DNA of 64,000 bases from Cyclobacteriaceae bacterium (GTDB lineage: Bacteria; Bacteroidota; Bacteroidia; Cytophagales; Cyclobacteriaceae). Shown in pieces: positions 16,698 to 26,567 of this stretch. Location: the NCBI GenBank assembly GCA_028278225.1, contig JANQEU010000092.1, forward strand, positions 1-64,000, in the 5' to 3' direction. The position numbers were made by a program, and so were the translations under genes. The number at the start of each line of letters is the position of its first letter. Within the stretch, counting starts at the first letter, position 1. The notes under the pieces are model-generated. The model made no database searches. It saw only the letters and a program-made list of their open reading frames with translations, and was not told the origin of the DNA.

Positions 16698-18683
16698 ATG
16701 CCGCAAAAACACAGGCTTCTGTGGACCCCATCCCCTGATTTTATCGGGGATAGTAATCTTTTCAGGTATAAGCAATGGCTCAAATCCCATAAGGGATTGG
16801 ACTTCGAAGATTACCATGAAATGTGGTCCTGGTCCACAGATCATGTTTCAGAATTCTGGCAATCCATTTGGGAGTATTTTCAAATTGCAGCAGACGGCAC
16901 ATTTTCACAGGTTGTGAACAAGAGTATGCCGGATTGTGAATGGTTTGAAGGCACTGCGTTGAGCTACGCAGAACATGTGTTTCGGCAAAAAAATGAGAAA
17001 CATCCGGCCATCATTCATAAAAAGGAAGGGCAGGGAATATGTGAGATCAGTTGGAGTGAAATGGAATCGGAAGTAGCTCAGCTGGCAAATTATTTACGCT
17101 CGATTGGAGTGGGCAGAGGTGATCGTGTGGTAGCCTTTTTGCCAAATACCCCTGAAGCAACAATTGCCTTTCTGGCGACCAATTCCATAGGGGCAATATG
17201 GTCCAGTTGTTCTCCTGATTTCGGAAGCAGAAGTGTCATAGACAGATTCCTGCAAATCGAGCCAAAAGTCTTGTTTGCTGTTGATGGGTACTATTACAAC
17301 GGGAAGGAGTTTGACAAGCGCAGGGTAGTACATGAGATATTGGACGCTTTAGTGACTGTCAAGCATGTTATTGAGGTGGCTTACCTCTCCACGGAATCAC
17401 ATTCGTCAGTGAACAAATCCAAAAAGTGGCGTGAGATCTTTGAAGAAACACCCGCAAGCCCACTGGTTTTTGAAAGAGTGCCATTCGGTCACCCCATTTG
17501 GATACTGTATAGTAGCGGTACAACCGGCCAACCAAAAGCGATCACACATTCCTGTGGAGGGGTCTTGCTGGAGCATTTGAAATACCTGACATTTCACAAT
17601 GATGTCAAACCGGGAGAAAAGTTCTTTTGGTACACAACCACGGGGTGGATGATGTGGAATTTTGTTCAGGCGTCGTTGCTGGCCGGGGCCACCATCGTTT
17701 TGTACGACGGCAGTCCTGGATTTCCCGACATGAATGTCCTTTGGAATTTTGCCTCGGAAATAGGGATCGAGCACTTTGGGACGAGCGCACCGTTTATCCT
17801 CGCTTGCCTCAAGGAAAATATTTCACCCAAATCCCGCCATGATTTCTCCTTTTTGAGATCAATAAGCTCAACAGGCGCCCCATTGCCGCCGGAAGGATTC
17901 GATTGGATCTATGAGCAGGTGCATGAGAATATTTGGTTATGCTCCATGAGCGGAGGCACCGATGTCTGTTCGGCGTTTGTCGGTGGCTGCCCCTTTGAAC
18001 CTGTTTATGAAGGGGAAATCCAGTGTAGGGCCCTTGGGTGCGCTATGTATTCGTTTGACGAAAAGGGTCAGCCCGTTTACAATAAAGTTGGTGAGATGGT
18101 TGTGACAAAACCAATGCCTTCCATGCCTATCTTTTTTTGGAATGATCACGATAAATCCATTTATACAGGTAGCTACTTTGAAATGTATGAAGGTGTGTGG
18201 AGGCACGGAGACTGGTTAAAAATAACAGACATCAAAACGTTGGAAATCCTGGGTCGCTCTGACGCTACGCTCAATCGTCACGGAATAAGGATCGGAACAG
18301 CGGAGATTTACCAGGTGATTGACCGGTTTCCGCAAATAAAGGACAGTTTGATTGTCAACCTGGAGCTGTCAGGAGGCAATCACCTCATGCCTCTGTTTGT
18401 TGTGATGAATGAAGGTCATACACTGAAGGAATCCCTTGAGGAGGAAATAAATAAATCACTAAAATCGGCATATACACCCAGACATATACCGGACAGGATA
18501 ATTTCGGTTGATGATATACCTTATACCATCAGTGGAAAGAAGATGGAAGCACCGGTTAAGAAGATCCTCCTTGGAATTGATAAAGATAAAGCCGCAAACC
18601 TGGGCGCAATGCGCAATCCGGAATCACTTGATTTCTTCATCTCATTTGCCGAAAGCATTCGGGAACTACGTCATCAGGTCTGA
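16698..18683 (+). CDS. Acetoacetate-CoA ligase
   Basis: The 661-residue cytosolic enzyme activates acetoacetate with ATP and CoA to acetoacetyl-CoA. It has the adenylate-forming fold: an N-terminal acetyl-CoA synthetase cap (from residue 35, FEDYHEMWSWSTD), and the phosphate-binding motif LYSSGTTGQPK near 272-282. The Y-T-T-T-G-W-M-M-W motif near 313-321 is typical of acetoacetate ligases, and the C-terminal SGKK lysine lies near residue 610. Length (650-660) fits acetoacetate-CoA ligase rather than acetate-CoA ligase of the same superfamily. It is likely to link ketone-body or poly-hydroxybutyrate breakdown with central metabolism. It is a single gene on this strand, with the sensor kinase following after 47 bases. 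Confidence 0.92.
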   Translation: MPQKHRLLWTPSPDFIGDSNLFRYKQWLKSHKGLDFEDYHEMWSWSTDHVSEFWQSIWEYFQIAADGTFSQVVNKSMPDCEWFEGTALSYAEHVFRQKNEKHPAIIHKKEGQGICEISWSEMESEVAQLANYLRSIGVGRGDRVVAFLPNTPEATIAFLATNSIGAIWSSCSPDFGSRSVIDRFLQIEPKVLFAVDGYYYNGKEFDKRRVVHEILDALVTVKHVIEVAYLSTESHSSVNKSKKWREIFEETPASPLVFERVPFGHPIWILYSSGTTGQPKAITHSCGGVLLEHLKYLTFHNDVKPGEKFFWYTTTGWMMWNFVQASLLAGATIVLYDGSPGFPDMNVLWNFASEIGIEHFGTSAPFILACLKENISPKSRHDFSFLRSISSTGAPLPPEGFDWIYEQVHENIWLCSMSGGTDVCSAFVGGCPFEPVYEGEIQCRALGCAMYSFDEKGQPVYNKVGEMVVTKPMPSMPIFFWNDHDKSIYTGSYFEMYEGVWRHGDWLKITDIKTLEILGRSDATLNRHGIRIGTAEIYQVIDRFPQIKDSLIVNLELSGGNHLMPLFVVMNEGHTLKESLEEEINKSLKSAYTPRHIPDRIISVDDIPYTISGKKMEAPVKKILLGIDKDKAANLGAMRNPESLDFFISFAESIRELRHQV

Positions 18684-18730
18684 AGTATTTATTGATTTTG
18701 TCCTAGTTTTAGAGTTCAAACCGTGATAAA

Positions 18731-21532
18731 ATGAAGAGGTTATTGTTGATTTTCAGTGGATTACTGGCATTGAGTAATATCCCGGCCTTAGCCGGTACAT
18801 CTGTAGCAGATAGCTTAAGAGCTGAATTAGCGAAAACTGATGATCTGGAAATTTCTTCTCAGATCTATAATCAGCTTGCGTGGGAATACAGGGATGCCAG
18901 TCCCGATTCTTCATTATTTTTTGCAAACAAGTCAATCAAAATCAGTAAAAGCCTTGGTCTGCTTCACCTCCAAATTGAAGCTATAAACTTTATGGGAGTG
19001 GCTTATCGCAATCTTAGCATGTATTCCAATGCGTTTGAAAAGTATCTTGAAGCTTTACGATTGGCGGAAGAGCATGGTGACGAGGAACAACGAGGATACA
19101 CCCTGATCAATCTGGGTAATCTCTTCTGGTACCAAACGAATTTCAAAGATGCCATTAGCTATTTCATTCAGGCATTGGATCAGGCAAGGTCTCTTGGTGA
19201 CCGGAGAATGCAGGCGTATTGTTACATCAATCTTGCCCGGTCCAATGACGGGATAGGTGAATATGGCCAGGCAGAATTGTACTTCAAGCAGGCAATCCAG
19301 GTAAGAACGTCTCTTGGTGATGAGGAGGGTGTGGTAGCGGCTGAAATTGAACTTGCCGAAACCTGCCGGAAACAGGGACATGCATCCAAGGCTATGGATA
19401 TCACAAACGCTGTGATAAATAAGGTGACTGAGGAAGGAAATCCCCGGGTGTTGATCCAGGCTTACAACATCCTTTCCCTGCTCTATTTGGAAAATAATCA
19501 GGCTGATTTAGCTGAGCAATATGCTTTTGAGGCGATGAGGATCTCGAAGATAGTTTCGAGCAGATACGACGAAAAGCAGACATTGGAGATACTCAGTGAA
19601 GTTTATTCATCGAGAGAGGACTTTAAAAAGGCCTTCGATTATTATGTCAACTATTCAGAATTAAACCAGCAGCTATTCAGTGAAGAAAACATTCGAAAGA
19701 TTGAGCAGCTTAAAAATCAATATGAAATTGAAAAGCAGGAAGCTGAAAATGAATTTCTGAGGACCCAGGACCAATTGAACCGTCAAATCATTGACAGGCA
19801 GAGGCTGATTATTTTCTTAACGATTCTTGGTATTTTACTAGTTGGTGTAATAGCCGCGCTGATATTAAGAGCTTATCTGACAAGGAAAAAACTTACTTTG
19901 GAAATCGTTCAGCAGAAGGATAAAATAGAACAGGATAAAAACACCATTGAGGAACAGTCAAAAAAACTACTGGAACTGGATCAGGCAAAATCCCAGTTTT
20001 TTGCGAATATTTCACATGATCTGAGGAGTCCGTTAAGTCTTATACTCGGCAACCTTGAAATGATAACCGATGATGAAGACACTTATCTCTCTCCAAGGGC
20101 AAAGAAAAACCTTGAAGTTGGATATAAAAACAGTAAAAGGCTGCTCTACCTGACTGATGAGATCAATGATATCACGAAGCTGGAGGAAGGTAAGATCAGC
20201 CTCAATCCTGAAGATGTTAGGGTCAACTCATACCTGAAGATGCTCAGCGACATGTTTAAGGCTACTGCTGACTATAAGGGTGTGAAACTGGGTTTTGAGA
20301 CTTCGCTGGATGATTCAGAAGTATTTAAAATTGACCCAAAACAATTTGAAAAAATATTTTACAACCTTGTGTCCAATGCCATTGCCCATACGCAAAAAGG
20401 AGATATTATTTCAATCAAAGCAGAAGGTACCGGCCAAAATGTAATTATCACATTTAAGGATACGGGAGAGGGGATCTCCAGGGATAATTTACCTTACATT
20501 TTTGACCGGTTTTATCAGACGGGTAACAAGGACTATAAATCCAGGCAGGGAATGGGTATAGGATTGGCACTGGTAAGAGACCTGGTGGAGCTGCATGAAG
20601 GAGAAATCAAAGTGCAAAGCAAGGAAGGAAAAGGATCAGAGTTCATTGTGATGCTCAAAAGAAAAGCCAGGTCCGCTGAGCCTTCCGTTCCGTCGATTGA
20701 ATCCATCAAAGAGCAGCACAATGTATTCAGGGGCATGGAGGTGGAACCAAAGGTCAAAGCGGTTGATCACGGAGATCTGGATAAACCGGCAATATTGCTT
20801 GTTGACGATCATCCTGAGATCAGGTTTTATATACGTCAAATTCTTGAAGATCAGTACCTGGTAATGGAAGCAGCTCATGGATTGGAGGCAATTCAAATAC
20901 TGAAAGAGGAGACGGTGGATTTGATCCTCACGGATTTGATGATGCCGTGGATGGATGGGTTTGAATTGATTGAGGCTATCAATTCCAATGAATCATTCCG
21001 GAAGATCCCTTTACTGGTAGTGTCCGCCAGGATTTCAGGTGAAGATCGCGAAAAAGTATTGCACAGTGGAGTAAATGACTATTTGCATAAGCCATTTTCA
21101 AAAAAGGAACTTGTTCTTAGAATCGAAAATTTACTAAAACAGAAGGCCAAATACTCCGATGACCGATCCAATGTTTTCGCTTCTCTGGCAAGTGAGAATC
21201 TTGAAAGTTTTGAAAAAGAAATATTAACAAAACTTGAAACCACCGTGAAGGAACGAATTGGTGATCCAAATCTTTCCGTTTATACACTGACGGATGTAAT
21301 GGCGGCAAGCGAGAGACAGGTTTACAGACTTGTAAAGAAGCTAACCGGATTGACACCTTACGAGTACATTACCGAGATCAGAATGCAGTATGCCGATTAT
21401 CTCATAAGGGAACGTAAGGTGAAAAATGCAACGGAAGCTGCAAAGAGCATTGGATTGAAAAATGTTACGACTTTTTCCAAGCAGTATGAAAAAAAGTTTG
21501 GAATTCGGCCCGGTGATCTTCTGAAACAATAG
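18731..21532 (+). CDS. Hybrid two-component system: periplasmic TPR sensor, histidine kinase, receiver and AraC regulator in one protein
   Basis: The 933-residue protein has a signal peptide (1-21) and TPR repeats across about 40-315, expected in the periplasm. A coiled coil (320-355), one membrane helix (about 358-379) and a second coiled coil (385-420) follow. The HisKA domain has phospho-acceptor His429 in NISHDLRSP, and HATPase motifs include the N box (Asn549), DTGEGIS and GMGIGLAL. The receiver domain (about 686-800) has Asp735 in LTDLMMP and Lys787, and the AraC-type DNA-binding domain fills 830-933. It is the Bacteroidota hybrid two-component design, with TPRs in place of the usual beta-propeller sensor. 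Its targets are unknown; the convergent TBDR operon ends 19 bases away and could be one, though this is only positional. Confidence 0.93.
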   Translation: MKRLLLIFSGLLALSNIPALAGTSVADSLRAELAKTDDLEISSQIYNQLAWEYRDASPDSSLFFANKSIKISKSLGLLHLQIEAINFMGVAYRNLSMYSNAFEKYLEALRLAEEHGDEEQRGYTLINLGNLFWYQTNFKDAISYFIQALDQARSLGDRRMQAYCYINLARSNDGIGEYGQAELYFKQAIQVRTSLGDEEGVVAAEIELAETCRKQGHASKAMDITNAVINKVTEEGNPRVLIQAYNILSLLYLENNQADLAEQYAFEAMRISKIVSSRYDEKQTLEILSEVYSSREDFKKAFDYYVNYSELNQQLFSEENIRKIEQLKNQYEIEKQEAENEFLRTQDQLNRQIIDRQRLIIFLTILGILLVGVIAALILRAYLTRKKLTLEIVQQKDKIEQDKNTIEEQSKKLLELDQAKSQFFANISHDLRSPLSLILGNLEMITDDEDTYLSPRAKKNLEVGYKNSKRLLYLTDEINDITKLEEGKISLNPEDVRVNSYLKMLSDMFKATADYKGVKLGFETSLDDSEVFKIDPKQFEKIFYNLVSNAIAHTQKGDIISIKAEGTGQNVIITFKDTGEGISRDNLPYIFDRFYQTGNKDYKSRQGMGIGLALVRDLVELHEGEIKVQSKEGKGSEFIVMLKRKARSAEPSVPSIESIKEQHNVFRGMEVEPKVKAVDHGDLDKPAILLVDDHPEIRFYIRQILEDQYLVMEAAHGLEAIQILKEETVDLILTDLMMPWMDGFELIEAINSNESFRKIPLLVVSARISGEDREKVLHSGVNDYLHKPFSKKELVLRIENLLKQKAKYSDDRSNVFASLASENLESFEKEILTKLETTVKERIGDPNLSVYTLTDVMAASERQVYRLVKKLTGLTPYEYITEIRMQYADYLIRERKVKNATEAAKSIGLKNVTTFSKQYEKKFGIRPGDLLKQ

Positions 21533-21551
21533 ACATCAATGTCAAGCTGAT

Positions 21552-22388
21552 TCAGGGTATAATAACCTGCTCTCCGGATTTAATGGAAGTTGCTGCAAAA
21601 AAACCCAATACCTTTTCCCCGGGGTTTGATATATTACGCAGATTGCCGGTGAGGGAGGCCGGGGCACTTCCACTGCTTGTACCCAATGAAATCACCTGCG
21701 ACTTGAACAACCTGAAATAATCATAAGTTTGCTGGGAAATGGATTGAACTTCGACGCCTATGGTATCGAATTCGGAGAAATCAAAGTCCGTAAACTGATT
21801 TGGGAGAACATTGCCGTTTACAAAGCGATCTTCCTGGAGAATAATGGCCGCAGGGTCACTGAATAAGGTATCATTTCTGAAAATTTTCCATTTGTAAAAG
21901 TTCACTTCATCCATTGGATCTTTTATAATGGCTATGGGGTAATAAACTTCTATTTCCAATCTTGGATTTTCTTCATCCTGTGTGATAAACGAGTCATAAC
22001 CCAGTGAATCAATATCGCTTACCTCCATCAACATTTCTGAACTCGAAATGATGGTATCCCCATTTGACAGGATTACCCGGAGATCATACAGTTCATTATA
22101 GCTGCCCGTGAAGCCACTTTCCGAAACGTATATGCCATTCCCGATGTTGGTGTATATAAAATCTCCGCCATTTTGATCGAAGACCCGTACAGAGGCATCA
22201 TCAATTTTAGGATTGGACTCTTTCGATGAAAATCCGTTAGTCCTTGTAATTGAAATCACCTGGGGACCCGGCTTATCCGTAATCCACCCCTCGATGACTA
22301 CAAGATTCGGATTACCAGGAAGGTCTATGTCAATGGGGTCCTCGCAATGGAGAAAACACAGAAGTCCAAGTAGATATAATTTCCTCAT
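21552..22388 (-). CDS. DUF4249 lipoprotein, TBDR partner (module 1)
   Basis: The 278-residue protein has a lipoprotein signal with lipobox LLCFLHC, C at residue 15. The DUF4249 hallmark follows at once: EDPIDIDLPGNPNLVVIEGWITD, a strand-rich region in which the PQVISITRTNGF segment is typical. DUF4249 proteins are almost always encoded after a TonB-dependent receptor in Bacteroidota; they are thought to be surface lipoproteins assisting the receptor, but no activity is established. The start codon overlaps the stop of the upstream TBDR gene by one base (TGATG), showing translational coupling. A paralogue lies at 32088-32885. Confidence 0.88.
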   Translation of the reverse strand: MRKLYLLGLLCFLHCEDPIDIDLPGNPNLVVIEGWITDKPGPQVISITRTNGFSSKESNPKIDDASVRVFDQNGGDFIYTNIGNGIYVSESGFTGSYNELYDLRVILSNGDTIISSSEMLMEVSDIDSLGYDSFITQDEENPRLEIEVYYPIAIIKDPMDEVNFYKWKIFRNDTLFSDPAAIILQEDRFVNGNVLPNQFTDFDFSEFDTIGVEVQSISQQTYDYFRLFKSQVISLGTSSGSAPASLTGNLRNISNPGEKVLGFFAATSIKSGEQVIIP

Positions 22389-25003
22389 CAGAATTTAAAA
22401 TTGTAAGTAACCGCGGGGATAATCGTTCCAAATATCGAGTACCTGATCACCTCAGTTAATTCGGGATTTGTCTCCGATTGTCTGAAAAAATAGGAATAAG
22501 CATTTCGACGTGCGTAAACATTATAAAGGGTAAAAGTCCAATAACTGTTTGATAGATTCAACTTGCGCTCCTTTTTTCTTTCAGGACTCCATTTGGCCGA
22601 AATATCCAATCGATGATAATCTGTCAGCCTGTTCTGATTTCTGCCCTCAAAATATGGAACGATCGTTCCGTTTATTTCATATTTCCCGGTAGGAAAAGTT
22701 AGGGGTCTCCCGGAGCTGTAGTTGAAACTTGCAGAAAAGCTTAGCCTGTCACTGAACTCATAAATTCCTACTAATGAGATATCATGGGTCTTATCGTGAT
22801 CATCAGGATAGTATTTTCCGTCATTGATCACTTCTTCCGGAAATTCACCATTTGCTTTTCTTTCGGATCTGGAAAGTGTATAACTAAACCATCCCTTCAG
22901 TAAGCCTTTAGTCCTCTCCATGTAGTATTCTACTCCATAGGCACGTCCTTCACCTGATATTAACTCAGTTTCGGGATGCGCATTAAAGAACAGGTCAGCA
23001 TCATCCTTATATTCGAGAAGATTTTTCATATCCTTGTAATAGACTTCAAGAGATGTCTCCCACATATTTTCTGAAAAATTCTGGTACAGGCCAAGACTGT
23101 AATGGTTTGTTTTTATCGGCTCCACATATCTGTTGCTGAGTTTCCAGATATCAGTAGGAGCGGGTGATGCAGTGTTGGAAATGAGATGAACATACTGGTT
23201 GATACGATTATAGCTCATTTTGATGGACTTTGCATTAGTGAAACGCCAGTTGATTGAGATTCTGGGTTCCAACCCGTGAAAAGAGTCGATCACTTCCTTT
23301 GGTTTGAATTTTAGCGTATCTATGATGGAATTGGGGGACCTTGACATACTATCATCATAAATGAAGATATCGCCAGGCCCAAAGAAAAGCTGACCGGAAT
23401 ACCTGATCCCATACAGTGCTTTTAGTTTATGATTAAAATCGAACTCATGGCTTGCGTACAAACCCCACTCCAACCCATGCTCAATGTCAAGGAAGAGCGG
23501 ATTGGTCGAACTGCTGTTCTCATCGAAGGGTATGCGGTCACCCGGTTTGAGTCTATGAAAGATGAAATCACTGCCAAAATCGAATTTTGAATGTACGTTT
23601 TGGAAGAACTGATGATTGAGTTTCAGAGAATAATCAATGATATTGGATTTTCCAATGAAACTTCCCGCTTCCACCGGATCGGTGATCCGATAGGTATAAT
23701 CGCTGAATATCAGGGAGTAATTGGAGAAAAGCCGCTTTCCAAAAGAATGGTTCCATCTCACTGATAATGTCCTGTTTCCCCACCTACGAATGGCATCGAA
23801 TCCGGTTCTGTTTCTATCACTTCCCAGATAACCGGAAACAAACAGCGAATTACGCCTGCCCAGATCCCAGTTCAATTTCATATTTACATCCTGAAAAGAA
23901 GTTCCGCTCCTCCTAAGGATATTGTTGTTGAGCCCGTCAAGTGAGAGGTCGTATAGCGACTGTCGCCCGGAAAGCAAAAATGAGTTTTTGCCCTTCTTCA
24001 TCGGGCCTTCGATCATTAACCGGGCGGAAACGAGCCCCACCCCCCCGGAGACTCCAAATTTGTTTCTGTTTCCATCTTTCTGATGTACCGTGATCACAGA
24101 TGATGCTCTTCCGCCGTATGTGGGAGGAATAAATCCTTTCATGATTTTGACACGGTTGATGGCTTCCGGATTAAATACGGAGATCAAACCATAGAAATGA
24201 TTTGGATTGTAGATCACTGCCTCATCCAGGAGTAAGAGGTTTTGATCAATATCACCGCCACGCACGTTGATACCGCTGGCATCTTCACCCAGGGTCCTTA
24301 TTCCCGGTAGCAGTAAAGACTTTTGCAAAACATCCACTTCACCAAGAAAATACGGTACCTGCCCTTTTTGCTGATAGTCAAGAAATTTCTCACCGGGTAT
24401 TAAGCTATTTATATTGTAGTATCCATCACTGTATTCGATTACAAGCTCATCGAGTTCGGTTGGCTGACTTTTTATTGAATAGTTTTTCTTGATGTTTTTC
24501 ACCAATGAAACAGTATCAACAAGATCGGGATAACCCAGAAAACTTATGGTTAGTCTATGTTGGCCGGGGCGAAAGGTGATAGAATAGAAACCGTAACTAT
24601 TTGTAATGACACCATGTTTTCCGTCATTGATCTTGATTGTAGCGCCGATCAGCGCTTCTCCTGTTTCAGCATCCCGTACAAATCCGGAAATATTTCGATT
24701 TACAGGCCTTGTCCTGTCAATGCTTAACAAGATTGCATCATTCGACAACTGATACCTGATGCTATAAATTTTCAGCCTGTTTAGTAATTCTGAAACCGTA
24801 TATTCCCCCCTTGTTATTTCCAGGGTATTTGACGGCAGAGTAGTGGGTGAGAAAATCAGGGGTACCTCTTCAAATACAAGCCGGTCTAACAATTCCTGAA
24901 CCGTCAGGGATTGATTTGAATTAAACCTAACAAGTTGATCGACTTGACACCGGGCAATTAACTGGGATAATAATAGAGTAAGGAACAGGAGAATTTTACG
25001 CAT
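22388..25003 (-). CDS. TonB-dependent outer-membrane receptor with STN domain (module 1)
   Basis: The 871-residue protein has a signal peptide (1-19), then an STN domain (about 22-95, QSLTVQELLDRLVFEEVPL) that couples receptor to the FecR anti-sigma factor. A carboxypeptidase-regulatory-like beta domain follows (about 108-185, SGFVRDAETGEALIGATI, SYGFYSI). The plug domain (about 210-300) includes the conserved NVRGGDIDQNLLLLD turn. The rest is a beta-barrel ending in an aromatic residue (KF). Substrates of FecR-linked TBDRs include siderophores, glycans and peptides; nothing here fixes which. It is the fifth gene in an operon with sigma and anti-sigma genes upstream, and DUF4249 downstream. 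Confidence 0.93.
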   Translation of the reverse strand: MRKILLFLTLLLSQLIARCQVDQLVRFNSNQSLTVQELLDRLVFEEVPLIFSPTTLPSNTLEITRGEYTVSELLNRLKIYSIRYQLSNDAILLSIDRTRPVNRNISGFVRDAETGEALIGATIKINDGKHGVITNSYGFYSITFRPGQHRLTISFLGYPDLVDTVSLVKNIKKNYSIKSQPTELDELVIEYSDGYYNINSLIPGEKFLDYQQKGQVPYFLGEVDVLQKSLLLPGIRTLGEDASGINVRGGDIDQNLLLLDEAVIYNPNHFYGLISVFNPEAINRVKIMKGFIPPTYGGRASSVITVHQKDGNRNKFGVSGGVGLVSARLMIEGPMKKGKNSFLLSGRQSLYDLSLDGLNNNILRRSGTSFQDVNMKLNWDLGRRNSLFVSGYLGSDRNRTGFDAIRRWGNRTLSVRWNHSFGKRLFSNYSLIFSDYTYRITDPVEAGSFIGKSNIIDYSLKLNHQFFQNVHSKFDFGSDFIFHRLKPGDRIPFDENSSSTNPLFLDIEHGLEWGLYASHEFDFNHKLKALYGIRYSGQLFFGPGDIFIYDDSMSRSPNSIIDTLKFKPKEVIDSFHGLEPRISINWRFTNAKSIKMSYNRINQYVHLISNTASPAPTDIWKLSNRYVEPIKTNHYSLGLYQNFSENMWETSLEVYYKDMKNLLEYKDDADLFFNAHPETELISGEGRAYGVEYYMERTKGLLKGWFSYTLSRSERKANGEFPEEVINDGKYYPDDHDKTHDISLVGIYEFSDRLSFSASFNYSSGRPLTFPTGKYEINGTIVPYFEGRNQNRLTDYHRLDISAKWSPERKKERKLNLSNSYWTFTLYNVYARRNAYSYFFRQSETNPELTEVIRYSIFGTIIPAVTYNFKF

Positions 25004-25045
25004 GTACGGCCCCGAATCGCTTTCAAGCGCAAAATTAAAGGATGT

Positions 25046-25936
25046 TTAGCAGCCTTTTCCCTTTAATGTGTATTGTTTTTTCCTGTATTCCAGCTTAAGG
25101 TCCAATACGGTACAAATGTCCTGAAGAATGGTTTTCAGGTCTTTAGTATCGAATGAGCCGGTAACTTCGCATTTCCCAATGGACGTATTGGATAGACTGA
25201 TGGAAGTTTCGAAATGTGATTCCAATGTTGAAATCACTTCACTCAACCTGGTGTTTTTAAAGTCGAATTCACCAGTTACCCATGCTATTTTGTTTAGATC
25301 CGGGGTATGATTTAGCTGAAGCGTGTTCCTGTCAATAATGATTTTCCCTTCCTGGCCTGAGACCAAATCAATTGATCTTTCAGCGTTTCCGAAACGTACT
25401 GTGCCTGATGTTACCAATACACTGATTTCATCGTTGGTCTCCTTCACGTTGAACTGAGTACCCAAAACCGTAACCTGGCTATTTCCCACATGTATCCTGA
25501 AAGATTTCCGACCCTTTTCAACATCAAAATATCCTTCACCCGCAAGGTTAACTGATCTCTTTGCCCCAAATTCTTCCGGATATTCCAAAGTGGAGTTTGC
25601 ATTTAGCAATACTGAACTCCCATCAGGTAAAATGACATCTTTGGTCAAATTTCCGGATGCTACTATGATCATCTCACTGTTTTGGAAGAAGCTTGTATAG
25701 GAAATGATCCCAATACCAAATATCACCACAATCATAGCTGCGATCCTTAACCAGTACACGTACGTTGCGGGCTTGACCTGAGATCTTACTGTATTCCAGG
25801 CTTTTTCAGTATCCGGCTTAAAATCAGTAGCATCTGTCAGTTCAAAAAGCAAACAGATATCCTTGTCAACGTTTTCCTCGTCAGAAACATTGCCGTATCG
25901 CAAATGACCATATGTTGACAGGTGTTTACTTTTCAT
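25046..25936 (-). CDS. FecR-type anti-sigma factor (module 1)
   Basis: The 296-residue protein is an inner-membrane anti-sigma factor: a cytoplasmic N-terminal region (1-75), one membrane helix at about 80-98 (LRIAAMIVVIFGIGIISY), and a periplasmic FecR domain (about 110-205). The FecR domain has the hallmark DGSSVLLNANSTLEYPEEF and VLGTQFNVK motifs. A C-terminal DUF4974 segment (220-290, FDFKNTRLSEVISTLES) follows. It should hold the ECF sigma factor encoded just upstream until the TBDR STN domain signals substrate. It sits 64 bases after the sigma gene. The C-terminus ends in Gly-Cys, as does the paralogue at 35517. Confidence 0.92.
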   Translation of the reverse strand: MKSKHLSTYGHLRYGNVSDEENVDKDICLLFELTDATDFKPDTEKAWNTVRSQVKPATYVYWLRIAAMIVVIFGIGIISYTSFFQNSEMIIVASGNLTKDVILPDGSSVLLNANSTLEYPEEFGAKRSVNLAGEGYFDVEKGRKSFRIHVGNSQVTVLGTQFNVKETNDEISVLVTSGTVRFGNAERSIDLVSGQEGKIIIDRNTLQLNHTPDLNKIAWVTGEFDFKNTRLSEVISTLESHFETSISLSNTSIGKCEVTGSFDTKDLKTILQDICTVLDLKLEYRKKQYTLKGKGC

Positions 25937-26000
25937 TTGTGTCTATAGGTCAAATAAATTTCACTTAACCCCTAATTTTTTGATAAAAAAATGGAACCTT

Positions 26001-26561
26001 TTAATCATTTATACGTCTAAGCAGCGGTTTTAAAATTTCTCGTAACTTTTTGAGGGCAATCCCCATTTGATTTTCCACCGTTTTTTTGGACAGATTCATG
26101 TCCTCAGCAATTTCCTCATAGGTCAATCCCCCATACCGGCTCAGCATAAAGATTTCCTTGCATTTTTTCGGCAGGGTTTCTATTGCGGCATTGACGATCT
26201 TCTTTATCTCATCATTCCGGTCCAGGTTGATTTCCGAAGCCTGCTCCATGATATCTGTGTCACTAACATCCAGGGTGGACTGAATGCGCGGCAATTCCAG
26301 CTTCAGCCAATTGATGCATTTATTTTTGGTGGCTGAGTATATGTAGCTGGTAAGGGATCCGGTAATTGTGATCTGTTCCCTTTTTTCCCATATGTAAAGA
26401 AATATCTCCTGTGCGATTTCCTCTGCGACAACAGGATCTCTCACGATCTTATTGGCATAACGTGAAATGGCGGCATAATGCGATTTGAATAACAACTCGT
26501 AAGTCCCGAGATCACCTCTTTTGATTTTCTCGAAGTTTATATCTAAAATCTTTTCCGGCAT
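26001..26561 (-). CDS. ECF RNA polymerase sigma factor (module 1)
   Basis: The 186-residue ECF sigma factor of the FecI-like Bacteroidota type has region 2 at about 20-90 (YANKIVRDPVVAEEIAQEIFLYIW) and region 4 at 125-180 (LPKKCKEIFMLSRYGGLTYEEIAEDM, with the helix-turn-helix NLSKKTVENQM). It should direct transcription of the TBDR module when released by the FecR protein. It begins 6 bases after the serine-hydrolase-like gene, and is thus embedded in a longer transcription unit with two upstream genes, which is unusual for such modules. Confidence 0.94.
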   Translation of the reverse strand: MPEKILDINFEKIKRGDLGTYELLFKSHYAAISRYANKIVRDPVVAEEIAQEIFLYIWEKREQITITGSLTSYIYSATKNKCINWLKLELPRIQSTLDVSDTDIMEQASEINLDRNDEIKKIVNAAIETLPKKCKEIFMLSRYGGLTYEEIAEDMNLSKKTVENQMGIALKKLREILKPLLRRIND

Positions 26562-26567
26562 TTACCG

